Shown piece by piece: positions 6,776-15,388 of a stretch of DNA of 64,000 nucleotides (positions are counted from its first letter, which is position 1; every line of letters starts with the position of its first letter). A program made the translations under genes and the position numbers. The DNA comes from a virus. The notes beneath the pieces are model-generated. The model searched no databases and had not been told where the DNA came from. It worked only from the letters and a program-made list of their open reading frames with translations. The stretch covers positions 1-64,000 of IMG/VR virus record IMGVR_UViG_3300015242_000025; one strand, written 5' to 3'.

Positions 6776-6894
6776 TTTCTATGCCTCCCTGGACGTAAAT
6801 AATTACCGACACGTTTACCTACATACTTTGCTAGAAATATTGCAGGAATTAGAATGATGATTAACACTAATGTTAATACATCATAGATATGCAT
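6772..6894 (-). CDS. 40-residue membrane protein
   Basis: Reads MHIYDVLTLVLIIILIPAIF followed by a basic tail ending RPGRHRK. One strongly hydrophobic helix with a positive C-terminal end predicts a single-pass protein with its tail in the cytoplasm. The ATG lies two bases after the upstream stop and the stop overlaps the next start (ATGA). Function unknown. Confidence 0.6.
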   Translation of the reverse strand: MHIYDVLTLVLIIILIPAIFLAKYVGKRVGNYLRPGRHRK

Positions 6895-6896
6895 TG

Positions 6897-7139
6897 TCAC
6901 TCTACTTGATACCAGAAATGCGTTTTAGATTTTCCCTGACGTTTACCTATCTGAACTTTTCCAGATTTACGTAAACGATTAAGCGATTGATACGTTAATG
7001 AATGCGATAAATTAAATACGTCAGCTATTTCAGGTAATGTCATTGGTTGGCTTAAAACATCATACACAGCTCTGTCACGCTCGATTGTTGCCTGTAAACG
7101 TGGTCTACCGTACGTGCATTCAATGTCACCACTAGTCAT
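6897..7139 (-). CDS. Winged-helix DNA-binding protein
   Basis: Encodes 80 residues from MTSGDIECTYG, a start preceded by GGGGATGATC; four codons upstream lies a weaker ATG. The core PMTLPEIADVFNLSHSLTYQSLNRLRKSGKV is a helix-turn-helix plus wing as in small MarR/ArsR-like regulators. It probably regulates phage or host transcription. It follows the epimerase gene by a few bases in the same operon. Confidence 0.7.
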   Translation of the reverse strand: MTSGDIECTYGRPRLQATIERDRAVYDVLSQPMTLPEIADVFNLSHSLTYQSLNRLRKSGKVQIGKRQGKSKTHFWYQVE

Positions 7140-7152
7140 GATCATCCCCATT

Positions 7153-8148
7153 TTAATATTGTCCCTTTACCTGATCATAAATCCATTCATAGGTTGTTTC
7201 AATACCTGATCGTAACGAAGTTGTCGGTTCCCAACCAATTTTAGCTTTAATGAGAGAACTATCGCTATTACGTCCGCGAACACCCTGCGGTTTATCCAGT
7301 TGATAATATCGAGTTAATTTAACATTAGCAATTTCTTCAATTATATCTAGCAATCCATTGATAGAAATTAATTCTTCACTACCAACATTAAATGGATAAA
7401 AATAATTACTATTTGTAATTTTAATAGTACCATCTACACAATCATCTACATAAAGGAATGAACGTGTTTGCTCTCCATCTCCCCATATATCGATAGTGTG
7501 ATCTTTAGTAATAACAGCTTGCGCTACTTTACGGCACAATGCAGCGGGAGCCTTTTCATGTCCATCATTCCAACTACCATGCGGACCAAAAATATTATGA
7601 TAACGTCCAATACGAGTTTGTAAATGACGCTCTATGTTATGACATTGCATAACATGTTCACCATAAAGTTTTTCCCAACCATACCCCGGTTCTGGGTCGG
7701 CAGGAATAGCAAAGTCTTCACGTAATGCACCGACATTAGGATTAATCTGTGCCCATTGTGGATAGACACATGCAGAAGATGAAAAGAAAATACGTTGATC
7801 AGTCTGACACATATTTAACAATGCAATGGTGTCAACAATATTTTCACTACACTTCACAAGATGATTAGTGATGTAACCTATTCCACCCATGTTAGCGGCT
7901 AAATGATAAACATCATCAATAATACCAAGAGAAAACATACTTTCATTTAAATCACGTACAGAAATACTGTAATTATTAGCACGATGATGAAGTTGCCACC
8001 AACGATTAATTGGTTTAATATCTACAGCAAAAACATTATGTCCATTGTTCAAAAGTTTTTTAACTAAGTGTCCGCCAATAAATCCCCCCGCTCCAGTGAC
8101 GAGAATATTCCTACTTCGTAAATTAGCATCACTTTCTGTCCATGCCAT
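7153..8148 (-). CDS. GDP-mannose 3,5-epimerase-like SDR enzyme
   Basis: A 331-residue extended SDR protein. Residues 18-25 form the NAD-binding TGAGGFIG loop. The signature residues of GDP-D-mannose 3,5-epimerase (plant GME, bacterial BlmG-like) are all present: NMGGIGYI near 86, SSACVYP with Cys127, YGWEK with Tyr156 and Lys160, EKAPAALCRK with Lys199, and VRGRNSD near the C-terminus. The enzyme would convert GDP-D-mannose to GDP-L-galactose or GDP-L-gulose. The start one base after the upstream stop excludes a longer overlapping reading. It is coupled to a nucleotide-sugar dehydrogenase gene. Confidence 0.9.
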   Translation of the reverse strand: MAWTESDANLRSRNILVTGAGGFIGGHLVKKLLNNGHNVFAVDIKPINRWWQLHHRANNYSISVRDLNESMFSLGIIDDVYHLAANMGGIGYITNHLVKCSENIVDTIALLNMCQTDQRIFFSSSACVYPQWAQINPNVGALREDFAIPADPEPGYGWEKLYGEHVMQCHNIERHLQTRIGRYHNIFGPHGSWNDGHEKAPAALCRKVAQAVITKDHTIDIWGDGEQTRSFLYVDDCVDGTIKITNSNYFYPFNVGSEELISINGLLDIIEEIANVKLTRYYQLDKPQGVRGRNSDSSLIKAKIGWEPTTSLRSGIETTYEWIYDQVKGQY

Positions 8149-8149
8149 T

Positions 8150-9325
8150 CTATTCACCGATTCCAAATGGTATGTAGGTAATATGTTCATTATTAATAAG
8201 ATATTTGTGTGAGCGCCAAAGATCCATAACAACAGCGCCTTCTTTAAAGTACTCAAAAGTTGTTTTTCTCATTGGCTGAGAGATAACAACAAAATCAGCA
8301 TCAGTAGATGAATCAACAGCTGATAAGCCTAGTGATGTGAAAAATTCTGCTATCTTATTTCCAAATGATTCTATTTCGTAATCGCTTCCTTCTTTATATG
8401 TGGTACCCATAACCATAAATGTTCTGTCTAGTGTCGGCGCTACATTAGATGCACGAATCATTTTTCGTACAATCCATATCACATGATCATTATTAATGAG
8501 ATCACTGTTATCACCAAACAATGTACCGCCGGCCGCTGAAAATGCGTGAGTATCGCGAGGTAAACACGGTCCGCCAAATCCCGCACCGGCCGTCATACAC
8601 CAAGGACCAATTCTTTTGTGAATCGATAATGCTGCAGAGATTTCTTCAATGTTTGCGCCTGGATATAAATCACACATTTGTGCAACAGTATTAGTGAATC
8701 CAATTTTCATTGTTGCAAATGCATTTGCTGAAAGTTTGGTTAACTCTGCACTTTCATAGGACATGAAATGTTGTTTTGCAGTTTGGCATAATGTTAACAA
8801 TACGTTAGCAGTATCATTGATTGTAATTGAATTACTACCGCCAATAATGTGTAACTCTGGATTACGTAAATCATATACTACCGTACCAAGAGCAATAATA
8901 ATTGGTGTGTAGACTAATTTCCCCGGTGCGATTAGTGGAGAAAGTTTTCTACAACTACCTGGTGATAATGTACTCATGACAGCAATAATAGGACCGCCTG
9001 TTTCAGGTAAATCTAAACTACGAATTGCCTGTGCTACATATGATGAATCAAATGAACCATCAGGTAATGATGGTGTAGGTGTGACAATGAAGATAATGTC
9101 TTCAGTTAAATTCATTCTAGATGGATGAACAAGTGTAATACTAGTAGTAGTTTTTAACATTGTATCAACTAATGGTTCATTAATGTGTGATTCTTTTTTA
9201 CTAAAAGAATTTCTCACATCTTCATCATTATCCCACACTGCAACACTATTATTGGCGTGCTGCGAAAGGGTTAACGCTAGTGGCAATCCGAGTTTTCCCA
9301 AACCCAGTACACCAATTCGTGTCAT
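8150..9325 (-). CDS. UDP-glucose/GDP-mannose 6-dehydrogenase family enzyme
   Basis: Encodes 391 residues. GLGKLGLPLA at residues 8-17 is the Rossmann dinucleotide loop; TAELTKL-like ESAELTKLSANAF near 191-203 supplies the conserved Lys/Asn; GAGFGGPCLPRD carries the catalytic cysteine at 254. Family enzymes oxidise a nucleotide sugar to its uronate in two NAD-dependent steps. With the epimerase next door the likely substrate is a GDP-sugar, but UDP-glucose cannot be excluded. First gene after a terminator, so probably separately transcribed or read through. Confidence 0.9.
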   Translation of the reverse strand: MTRIGVLGLGKLGLPLALTLSQHANNSVAVWDNDEDVRNSFSKKESHINEPLVDTMLKTTTSITLVHPSRMNLTEDIIFIVTPTPSLPDGSFDSSYVAQAIRSLDLPETGGPIIAVMSTLSPGSCRKLSPLIAPGKLVYTPIIIALGTVVYDLRNPELHIIGGSNSITINDTANVLLTLCQTAKQHFMSYESAELTKLSANAFATMKIGFTNTVAQMCDLYPGANIEEISAALSIHKRIGPWCMTAGAGFGGPCLPRDTHAFSAAGGTLFGDNSDLINNDHVIWIVRKMIRASNVAPTLDRTFMVMGTTYKEGSDYEIESFGNKIAEFFTSLGLSAVDSSTDADFVVISQPMRKTTFEYFKEGAVVMDLWRSHKYLINNEHITYIPFGIGE

Positions 9326-9343
9326 TAATATCCTCCAATTAAA

Positions 9344-9383
9344 AATAATGGGACAGACATAGTTAAATGTCTATCCCATTATT
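9344..9383 (-). terminator. Rho-independent terminator between the DUF669-like gene and the dehydrogenase gene
   Basis: AATAATGGGA-C-AGACAT and ATGTCT-A-TCCCATTATT form a 17-bp stem with one mismatch and a 6-nt loop, followed on the minus strand by a T-run. The stem is nearly symmetrical, but no rightward gene ends here. Confidence 0.75.
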
Positions 9384-9392
9384 TTATCTTAT

Positions 9393-10172
9393 TTAAATTG
9401 GCTGCCCTTGTTGCGCAGATAAAATTGCTTGTTTGGCTGCATCAGGCATCATTGCCCATACTTCCGGCGGATATCCAGCCGGCGCCGCGCTCGCGGCCGG
9501 CGCGCCATTCTGGGCAGCCGGTGCATTCGACGCGCTGGCGACGTATTCCGCCGCTGCCTGAACAGCCGCTCCCGGCGTTGGCGCGGGCGCGGGCGCGGGT
9601 GCCGGCGCTGCATAAGGCGGGGTCGGCGGCGGCGGCGGAGATACAACAGAAGGATTATCCATATTGGCCGAAAGCGTTTGCGGCTGTACTGGATCAGGAA
9701 CAAAATTACTTGGCGTAAAGTTTTGTGCAGATGGCGGACCCATTACAGACGGAGAACTCGCTAATGATCCGGTTAAAACAGCAATAGACTTAACTTGATT
9801 CTGTACACCACCATTCCACTGCCGATGTTCAAGGGTAACTTTTGCACGCTTACCCGTAAGTTGCACCGCAATTGCAGAATGATCGTTGTTACCCAACTGT
9901 GTAAAGAAAGCATCATCTAAACCAAATGCCTTCATATTACGGAAGAAAATATTCAATGCAGTTGGATTATCTGGCACAATGACAAAATTGTTCGTAACAT
10001 GCTTATTGGCATAAGGTCCCGTCAAACAACGAAACTTAACAACAATCATTGAATTTCCAGAAGATGCAACGGTTGCATCAGATTGCACAACTTCCATGTC
10101 ATAATCGCCTTCAGGCCACGCGGCCCCGGCCTTCGCGTCCTGAAGTAATTTAGCAAAATCGAAAGTGCTAAT
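9393..10172 (-). CDS. DUF669-like ssDNA-binding/recombination accessory protein with ATT start
   Basis: The N-terminal domain (about 150 residues) contains WPEGDYDMEVV, SGNSMIVVKF and ALNIFFRNM, typical of DUF669-type proteins that accompany phage recombinases; the C-terminal part is an Ala/Pro-rich linker ending in a short conserved tail, as in SSB-like proteins. The first ATG lies after the conserved GDYD strand, so 25 codons upstream must be included; the only codon placed where the family has its initiator is ATT at 10172-10170, nine bases after AAGGAG. Total 259 residues. It follows the Sak4-like gene by one base. Confidence 0.75.
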   Translation of the reverse strand: MSTFDFAKLLQDAKAGAAWPEGDYDMEVVQSDATVASSGNSMIVVKFRCLTGPYANKHVTNNFVIVPDNPTALNIFFRNMKAFGLDDAFFTQLGNNDHSAIAVQLTGKRAKVTLEHRQWNGGVQNQVKSIAVLTGSLASSPSVMGPPSAQNFTPSNFVPDPVQPQTLSANMDNPSVVSPPPPPTPPYAAPAPAPAPAPTPGAAVQAAAEYVASASNAPAAQNGAPAASAAPAGYPPEVWAMMPDAAKQAILSAQQGQPI

Positions 10173-10173
10173 T

Positions 10174-11058
10174 TTAATTCACTCCTTGAATCGGTGGCAT
10201 AGCCGGCTGTCCATTTGTCGGCTGTGGAATTAATGGAGCTTGTGGTGTTGGAGTTGAGAATATAATTTTCATCCAATTCTCAATATCATGACCTGCACTG
10301 CCGTCTGCAGGAGTGTCAATAACTGAAATGCAATCTCCTAATCTTCCTCCAACACGTTGTCCTGCTTCAAATTTATCATCAGGAACAATGCAAACTTTCC
10401 TCACCATTTGTGTTGCCTGACCATTAGAATCTAATTCATATCCAATATAAAGAAAACCGCAAATGTCTACCCAGTAAGGCAATGACGTACTAATTTGTCC
10501 CTGCATATAGGGTACAAGTTTATTCACTTGATTAAGTCTAGTTTCGGAAATGAAAACAACACAACGAACAGCTATTTGGGGAATTAATGTAAGGTCACGA
10601 AATCCACGGATAGTAGCGTCCATTACTGATAATAGAACGCCCCAATCCTGAATTCGCATTGCGTCAGTACCTTTAAGATTTGCCTTACATCTGCGCTGAA
10701 TTTCTGTAATACTATCAATAACTACAGACACAAACGGTAATGGCCATTGCAATAAATATTGATACACTAAATCAACAGTACGCCATTCACGAACATGAAC
10801 AATACAGGCATCCCACGTTCCATCATATACTGGGGGAGTTTCATTTAATGGATCCCAGTATTTTTTTCGTAGTGGCACAAATCTCCAACTACCTTCAGCA
10901 TCTAATACCAATACAGGTTGAGGAGCGGTAGATGCTAACGTTGATTTACCGCGTTTACTGTCAGCATGAATCAGAATTGATAAACGCTGATCGGTAGAAA
11001 ACACTTGTGGAACTGCAACAGCAGTTCCGGTAGCTACTTGACCATTAGGTGTAGTCAT
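10174..11058 (-). CDS. Sak4-like RecA-fold recombinase ATPase
   Basis: Encodes 294 residues. The P-loop region ADSKRGKST (about 32-40) is a Walker A motif in which the first glycine is alanine; SVVIDSITEI near 112 is Walker B. These fit the AAA_24/Sak4 group of single-strand annealing and RecA-like phage proteins. The C-terminal 30 residues are a Pro-rich tail. Partner genes on both sides (DUF669-like protein, MazG-like enzyme, Cas4-like nuclease) form a recombination block. Confidence 0.8.
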   Translation of the reverse strand: MTTPNGQVATGTAVAVPQVFSTDQRLSILIHADSKRGKSTLASTAPQPVLVLDAEGSWRFVPLRKKYWDPLNETPPVYDGTWDACIVHVREWRTVDLVYQYLLQWPLPFVSVVIDSITEIQRRCKANLKGTDAMRIQDWGVLLSVMDATIRGFRDLTLIPQIAVRCVVFISETRLNQVNKLVPYMQGQISTSLPYWVDICGFLYIGYELDSNGQATQMVRKVCIVPDDKFEAGQRVGGRLGDCISVIDTPADGSAGHDIENWMKIIFSTPTPQAPLIPQPTNGQPAMPPIQGVN

Positions 11059-11456
11059 GAAATCGACGCCTGTACTATAGCACTGCTAATCACTGAAAGA
11101 GGATCTTTATAGTTTGGTCCTTTTAAAGCTTTACCATCATCACGCATAATTGGCTGTCCATTTGAACTTAATTTTGACATGTTGGAATCACAAACTGCCT
11201 TCCATATTTTATCAAACGGAAGTCCAAATTCAACCATTGTTCCTAATACTGTCACTATTACATCAGCAGATTCTTTTGCGGCTGCGACTAAATTAATATC
11301 TGGTTGATCTAATTCTTCAATCAATTCATTTAATTCTTCACGCATCAATTTTTTACGTAACTGTATACGATTATACGGAATGTCATTTGGACGTGTAGAT
11401 ACTGGCATATCAAATGCTCTATGAAACTTAATGATATCTTCATAGTATGATGACAT
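11055..11456 (-). CDS. MazG/HisE-like nucleotide pyrophosphohydrolase
   Basis: Encodes 133 residues. The motif REELNELIEEL (about 39-49) with AKESADVIVTVLG further on gives the EExxE...ExxD acidic cluster of all-alpha NTP pyrophosphatases. The segment SNMSKL...GQPIMRDDGKALKGPNYKDP matches phage homologues of phosphoribosyl-ATP pyrophosphohydrolase. It probably hydrolyses nucleoside triphosphates to monophosphates, shaping nucleotide pools or alarmone levels. Starts in a TAATG overlap with the upstream small gene. Confidence 0.85.
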   Translation of the reverse strand: MSSYYEDIIKFHRAFDMPVSTRPNDIPYNRIQLRKKLMREELNELIEELDQPDINLVAAAKESADVIVTVLGTMVEFGLPFDKIWKAVCDSNMSKLSSNGQPIMRDDGKALKGPNYKDPLSVISSAIVQASIS

Positions 11457-11632
11457 TAAGCACCCTCAACCCAACTGTATCGTGGTTCTTTTCTATCTTC
11501 ATGTTCAATATATTTAACCATTGCTAATTTACCATGTAACTTTAATGCTGCAATTAATTCCTTTTGAGTTCCTGCCATATGAAAGAGAACTACTCCGTTC
11601 TGAGCAACTCTCCTTTCTTTTTCCTGCGACAC
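11456..11632 (-). CDS. 58-residue protein with GTG start, unknown
   Basis: Begins at GTG immediately after the nuclease stop codon, with GGAG five bases upstream, and ends in a TAATG overlap with the MazG-like gene. It reads VSQEKERRVAQNG... and ends KEPRYSWVEGA. The tight fit in the operon supports coding. No family recognised; basic and probably small alpha/beta. Confidence 0.65.
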   Translation of the reverse strand: MSQEKERRVAQNGVVLFHMAGTQKELIAALKLHGKLAMVKYIEHEDRKEPRYSWVEGA

Positions 11633-13162
11633 CTATTCTCCATTTTCAATGAATCCATCATATCGTTTCAATGGATTCTCTGTGTGGTATAGACCTACAA
11701 TTGCATCATCAACCCGAGAGCCATCATCAAATAAATTACATATAGAAAAGAAAGGACAATCGTATGAACAATTCTCTCCTGGATTTGGATATGCAATAGT
11801 CAGAGGATTAGCGCCCGCGTCCAACTGATCTTGAGCTGTGAGTATATCGCGAGTTGCACTCAGAAGTCTAGTCTTATATGCATCAATTTGATATTGATTA
11901 TGTGTTACAGGAACTCGATCAAAGAATGGAGGATTAGCGGCACGTGTACGTTTCACTTTACGCAACATGTTATATAGAGCACCGTCACAGCGCTCTTGAC
12001 CTTGTTCAGTATTCAAATACTCCAACAAATGATAATGCAACATTTGCGGGTTAAGATGTAGCGTTTTTCTTGGCATAGCAAAGTTTTGAACTGTCTTGTG
12101 ATCCATAAATAAACGTACATTATCTGAGACACGAACAATACGAGCATCTAGTAAAGCAATTGCCTTTACTGGACGCATATCATGTTCGCGAATACTTGGT
12201 TTATAACCCATATCAACAGTGAGGTCAGCAGTAATAGCTGTTTCAGATGCGATTACTTTATAGTTAGAATCCTCTCCACTATCAGTAATCCATTCAATAT
12301 AACCTTCAATCATGGCGCGTTCTAGACCAACGGCATCATTGAATTTAACTGACAATTCTTCTAACTGTTGTTCATCATTTGTTTGTGCAGCAATTTGTGT
12401 CCAGTCATCTACAATGGCACGTTCCAAGGCGTCCCGTGGATCAGTAGGAGTTTGTCCATCAGGAACATAATATGCTGCCAATGCACGATGAACCCTATTA
12501 CCAGTGTCCAAAGGAGAAAGATAATCACGATAGTTAGATGTCAATTCCCTATACCACTGCAACCACCATTTACGCCTACACCGTTGCCACGTAGAAATCT
12601 CACTGTTACTGATTAATTTAATTCCATCACGTGGTGATGTTAATTCTTTGATTCCACTATCAAACGTAGCTTTTATCTCTTCAATTGTTTCGTCAGATGG
12701 ATAGGCATAGTTTTCTTCTATCTCATCGGTTGATAATGTAACTTCAACATTGCTAAGATCAAATTCATTATTAGTAGAATTATGAACAAATTGATTTGAT
12801 TCGTCTATATCTTCAGAGATATGCACACCATTAGCGCGTAATGCAGCGTCTAACCGCGCGGCGCGTTCATCTCCAGTTTCTCCTTTTTGTCTACCCTTTA
12901 GCACAGTAGGACTATTAGATTGGTCGTTATTATGCCTGCCCTGTCTTTTATCCCACAACTCCTGCAATTTTTTGATGATAATTTTTCGCTCACCTGGAGA
13001 ACGAAAATCATTTTTCTTTTCAATGCGAGTAATGGTTGTGGATGTAGTAAAATTACAAAGATCATTCAACTGTGCAGGAGTAAGTCCAGCATCTAAACGT
13101 AAATTCTTTACCCACTCTCCAGTTAGTTCTTCTGGAGTATTGGGGAATTCTGTTCTAGCCAT
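11633..13162 (-). CDS. Cas4/RecB-like PD-(D/E)XK nuclease
   Basis: A 509-residue protein. Residues 186-205 (SEISTWQRCRRKWWLQWYRE) form the entry helix of PDDEXK_1 nucleases, His225 follows, and LLDARIV...LFMDHKT near 335-355 gives the catalytic D...DxK. Cysteines at about 195 and in CSYDCPFFSIC near the C-terminus can bind an iron-sulfur cluster as in Cas4/AddB. The N-terminal 180 residues are unusual: a helix-turn-helix-like segment and an acidic linker. Likely a 5'-3' or DNA-end processing exonuclease in recombination. Upstream CATCGGAGAAAAG gives a strong start. Confidence 0.85.
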   Translation of the reverse strand: MARTEFPNTPEELTGEWVKNLRLDAGLTPAQLNDLCNFTTSTTITRIEKKNDFRSPGERKIIIKKLQELWDKRQGRHNNDQSNSPTVLKGRQKGETGDERAARLDAALRANGVHISEDIDESNQFVHNSTNNEFDLSNVEVTLSTDEIEENYAYPSDETIEEIKATFDSGIKELTSPRDGIKLISNSEISTWQRCRRKWWLQWYRELTSNYRDYLSPLDTGNRVHRALAAYYVPDGQTPTDPRDALERAIVDDWTQIAAQTNDEQQLEELSVKFNDAVGLERAMIEGYIEWITDSGEDSNYKVIASETAITADLTVDMGYKPSIREHDMRPVKAIALLDARIVRVSDNVRLFMDHKTVQNFAMPRKTLHLNPQMLHYHLLEYLNTEQGQERCDGALYNMLRKVKRTRAANPPFFDRVPVTHNQYQIDAYKTRLLSATRDILTAQDQLDAGANPLTIAYPNPGENCSYDCPFFSICNLFDDGSRVDDAIVGLYHTENPLKRYDGFIENGE

Positions 13163-13328
13163 CTTTTCTCCGATGTAAACAAGGGCAAGATTTGTATGGT
13201 TGTGTCACAAGAGCTAAATGGCTATCAAGCTCTAGATTATTTTTAGCGCAATATTCTTTCCAGCTCTTTTTTCGCTTTTCATCATCACATCGATGATGAT
13301 TACTTTCAGTACAAGATTTACAAATCAT
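13155..13328 (-). CDS. 57-residue Cys/His-rich protein
   Basis: Starts MICKSCTESNHHRC and ends with CPCLHRRKDG, so four to six Cys/His residues can bind zinc. The ATG overlaps the upstream stop (ATGA) and the stop overlaps the nuclease start by eight bases. Too short for the common gene-length cut-off but well placed. May be a small HNH-like or zinc-knuckle protein; no activity can be assigned. Confidence 0.65.
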   Translation of the reverse strand: MICKSCTESNHHRCDDEKRKKSWKEYCAKNNLELDSHLALVTQPYKSCPCLHRRKDG

Positions 13329-13513
13329 TTGGTTTCTTCTGTTCCTTCTACCTCAAAATCAATTTCGTATCCGCTGTCTTCTGCACTTTTTACGGCTTCA
13401 ACAAATTGACTATCTGTTAATTCATCATTATCAACATCAAATCCATCAGGAACGGATATAATACCAGTAGTACTTACATCGGCACGCAAAAATACATTGA
13501 TTTCTTTGCTCAT
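13325..13513 (-). CDS. Small acidic protein, unknown
   Basis: Encodes 62 residues, MSKEINVFLRADVSTTG..., highly acidic at the C-terminus (EVEGTEETK). Beta-strand-rich N-terminal part. One base after the helicase stop. No family recognised. Confidence 0.6.
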   Translation of the reverse strand: MSKEINVFLRADVSTTGIISVPDGFDVDNDELTDSQFVEAVKSAEDSGYEIDFEVEGTEETK

Positions 13514-13514
13514 C

Positions 13515-15386
13515 TTATTCTCCTAAATCATCTTGTGATCGAATTTCTTGTTCTCTTACATACAGTTGATTCAATTGTTGTTCAAGATCGTTTGGTTTGT
13601 GTAATTGCAATGCAATTTTATCTCGAGTAATTTCCTCGAGTTGTTCCATCTTCTGGTTTAACTTTTCTATTTGATGTTCTTCAATGGAATCTTTGGTAAC
13701 AATGTCAATAATATTGATATTAGTATGATGTTCTGAACCGATACGATGTACTCTATCTTCTGTCTGAATTTCCTTGATTAATGACCACGAACGCTGTAGA
13801 CGAATGAGTGTATCAGCTCCGGACATGTCCAATCCTTCACTACCCGACCTAATCGTGAATATAATCGCTTGTATAGAACCTGATTTAAGGTCTTCGGTAG
13901 CTTGTTGTTGTTCCGATGACGGAATACCACCAACAATAAGCGAATGCTTAATGCCTGCATCTGCCAAACATTCAGCAGCCATCTTAGCCACATCGGTATG
14001 TTCACATGATAAAACAAACCGACGATCACCAAGTTCACTTAATACCTCTTTAAGGATATCAATTTTATGTGAAGGTGTTTTTATTGTAACATCCCAAGTG
14101 GTAACATCATCGGGATCAATTTTATCAACATGAATTGAACCGGCAGCAAATTGCATAAGACGCTGACGAGATACTAATTTATTTGTTGCGATATACGTTT
14201 GTCCATCAGGTAATACTGTACGTAATTTACTGTCAACTTCTTTATACATTTTTGTCTGTGCTGGTGACATTGTAGCATACCGAGTTTGACGTAATTTATC
14301 AGGTAACTGCGGCAAAACAATTTCTTTAATCATCCTACGAAATCTAGGATCAAGAACTTTATATGCTTCACTTTGTGTGTCAGGACGAAATCCGATAATA
14401 TCCATCCCTCCGAACGCATTAAATGCCATCATTGCATAGCGTTCAATCCATTTAGATTTAGTTGGATATTCATCAGGAGAAACAGCATGCATTATTGACC
14501 AAAGATGTTCTACATTATCTGGCGTTCCTGTGACTGCCCAACGATGTAAAGTTGACGCTGAATGTGCAATCGCCCACACAGCACGAGTTTGCTGTGATTT
14601 CGGATTGCCAATATGATGTGCTTCATCAATCACTACAGCTTTAAATGCAAATTGATTTAATTCTTTTGGATGAACTTGACATTTTGATTCTTTGATATCA
14701 TCTCCATATTTCGGATCACACACCTTGCATCGTAATAAATGTGTTGATCCGAATGGAGCCAATCTACTATAACTTTTAACTGATTCATAATTAACAATGA
14801 TAAACGGATTCGGTGCATCCAACGCTTTCTGTAATATTCGTCGACCATTTACCGTGCCTCCATCAATAACAAATGGCTGACAATTACTAAACCAATATGC
14901 AGCACGTTTTGCCCAATGATATTTTACTGAATTAGGACAGATAACAATAGCTGGTAATGCATCATAAGCTAACTCTTGTAAGTACTCCAGCATTTGAATA
15001 GTTTTGCCAGTGCCAAGCTGATCACCCAATAACCCAGAACCGGCTATATGTAACCATTTAACACCGACATTTTGAAATGGATATAATTCTGGATCATCAC
15101 CATCTTGTGGCGGAATTTGAATCAAAGAACGTAATGCTAATGATGGGTCAATGCGTGTTGTTCGTTCTCCCCATATCCATTCTTTAATATCATCATGATA
15201 GGAAAGTTTATCAACGAACACACCACGTAATGCAACCATGGATGCCCATACTTTAGGCAATTTCCAGATTTTAAGTCTTGTGTCATATTTTGATCCTGGA
15301 ATCAACTTAAGTAATTCAACTTCATTCCATGCAGCTTGAACCAACAAGTTATCTTTGTTGGTTGGATCAAGAAATGCATAAGCCAT
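13515..15386 (-). CDS. SNF2-family DNA helicase/translocase
   Basis: Encodes 623 residues with all core SF2 motifs: GDQLGTGKT (Walker A, about 121-129), DEAH at 254-257, VTGTP (motif III), and the C-terminal half with GSEGLDMSGADT and QTEDRVHRIG (motifs V and VI). A CKVC...C-x2-H insertion near 220-239 looks like a zinc knuckle. An N-terminal HARP-like region precedes the helicase core. Such phage proteins act in replication or recombination, remodelling forks. Lies between the nuclease and the RuvC-like genes. Confidence 0.92.
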   Translation of the reverse strand: MAYAFLDPTNKDNLLVQAAWNEVELLKLIPGSKYDTRLKIWKLPKVWASMVALRGVFVDKLSYHDDIKEWIWGERTTRIDPSLALRSLIQIPPQDGDDPELYPFQNVGVKWLHIAGSGLLGDQLGTGKTIQMLEYLQELAYDALPAIVICPNSVKYHWAKRAAYWFSNCQPFVIDGGTVNGRRILQKALDAPNPFIIVNYESVKSYSRLAPFGSTHLLRCKVCDPKYGDDIKESKCQVHPKELNQFAFKAVVIDEAHHIGNPKSQQTRAVWAIAHSASTLHRWAVTGTPDNVEHLWSIMHAVSPDEYPTKSKWIERYAMMAFNAFGGMDIIGFRPDTQSEAYKVLDPRFRRMIKEIVLPQLPDKLRQTRYATMSPAQTKMYKEVDSKLRTVLPDGQTYIATNKLVSRQRLMQFAAGSIHVDKIDPDDVTTWDVTIKTPSHKIDILKEVLSELGDRRFVLSCEHTDVAKMAAECLADAGIKHSLIVGGIPSSEQQQATEDLKSGSIQAIIFTIRSGSEGLDMSGADTLIRLQRSWSLIKEIQTEDRVHRIGSEHHTNINIIDIVTKDSIEEHQIEKLNQKMEQLEEITRDKIALQLHKPNDLEQQLNQLYVREQEIRSQDDLGE

Positions 15387-15388
15387 CG

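Noticed and set aside
9398-9764. Two rightward Arg- and Ala/Pro-rich open frames and one leftward Arg-rich frame
   Set aside because: They are shadows of the GC-rich linker of the DUF669-like gene; no ribosome binding sites and extreme composition.
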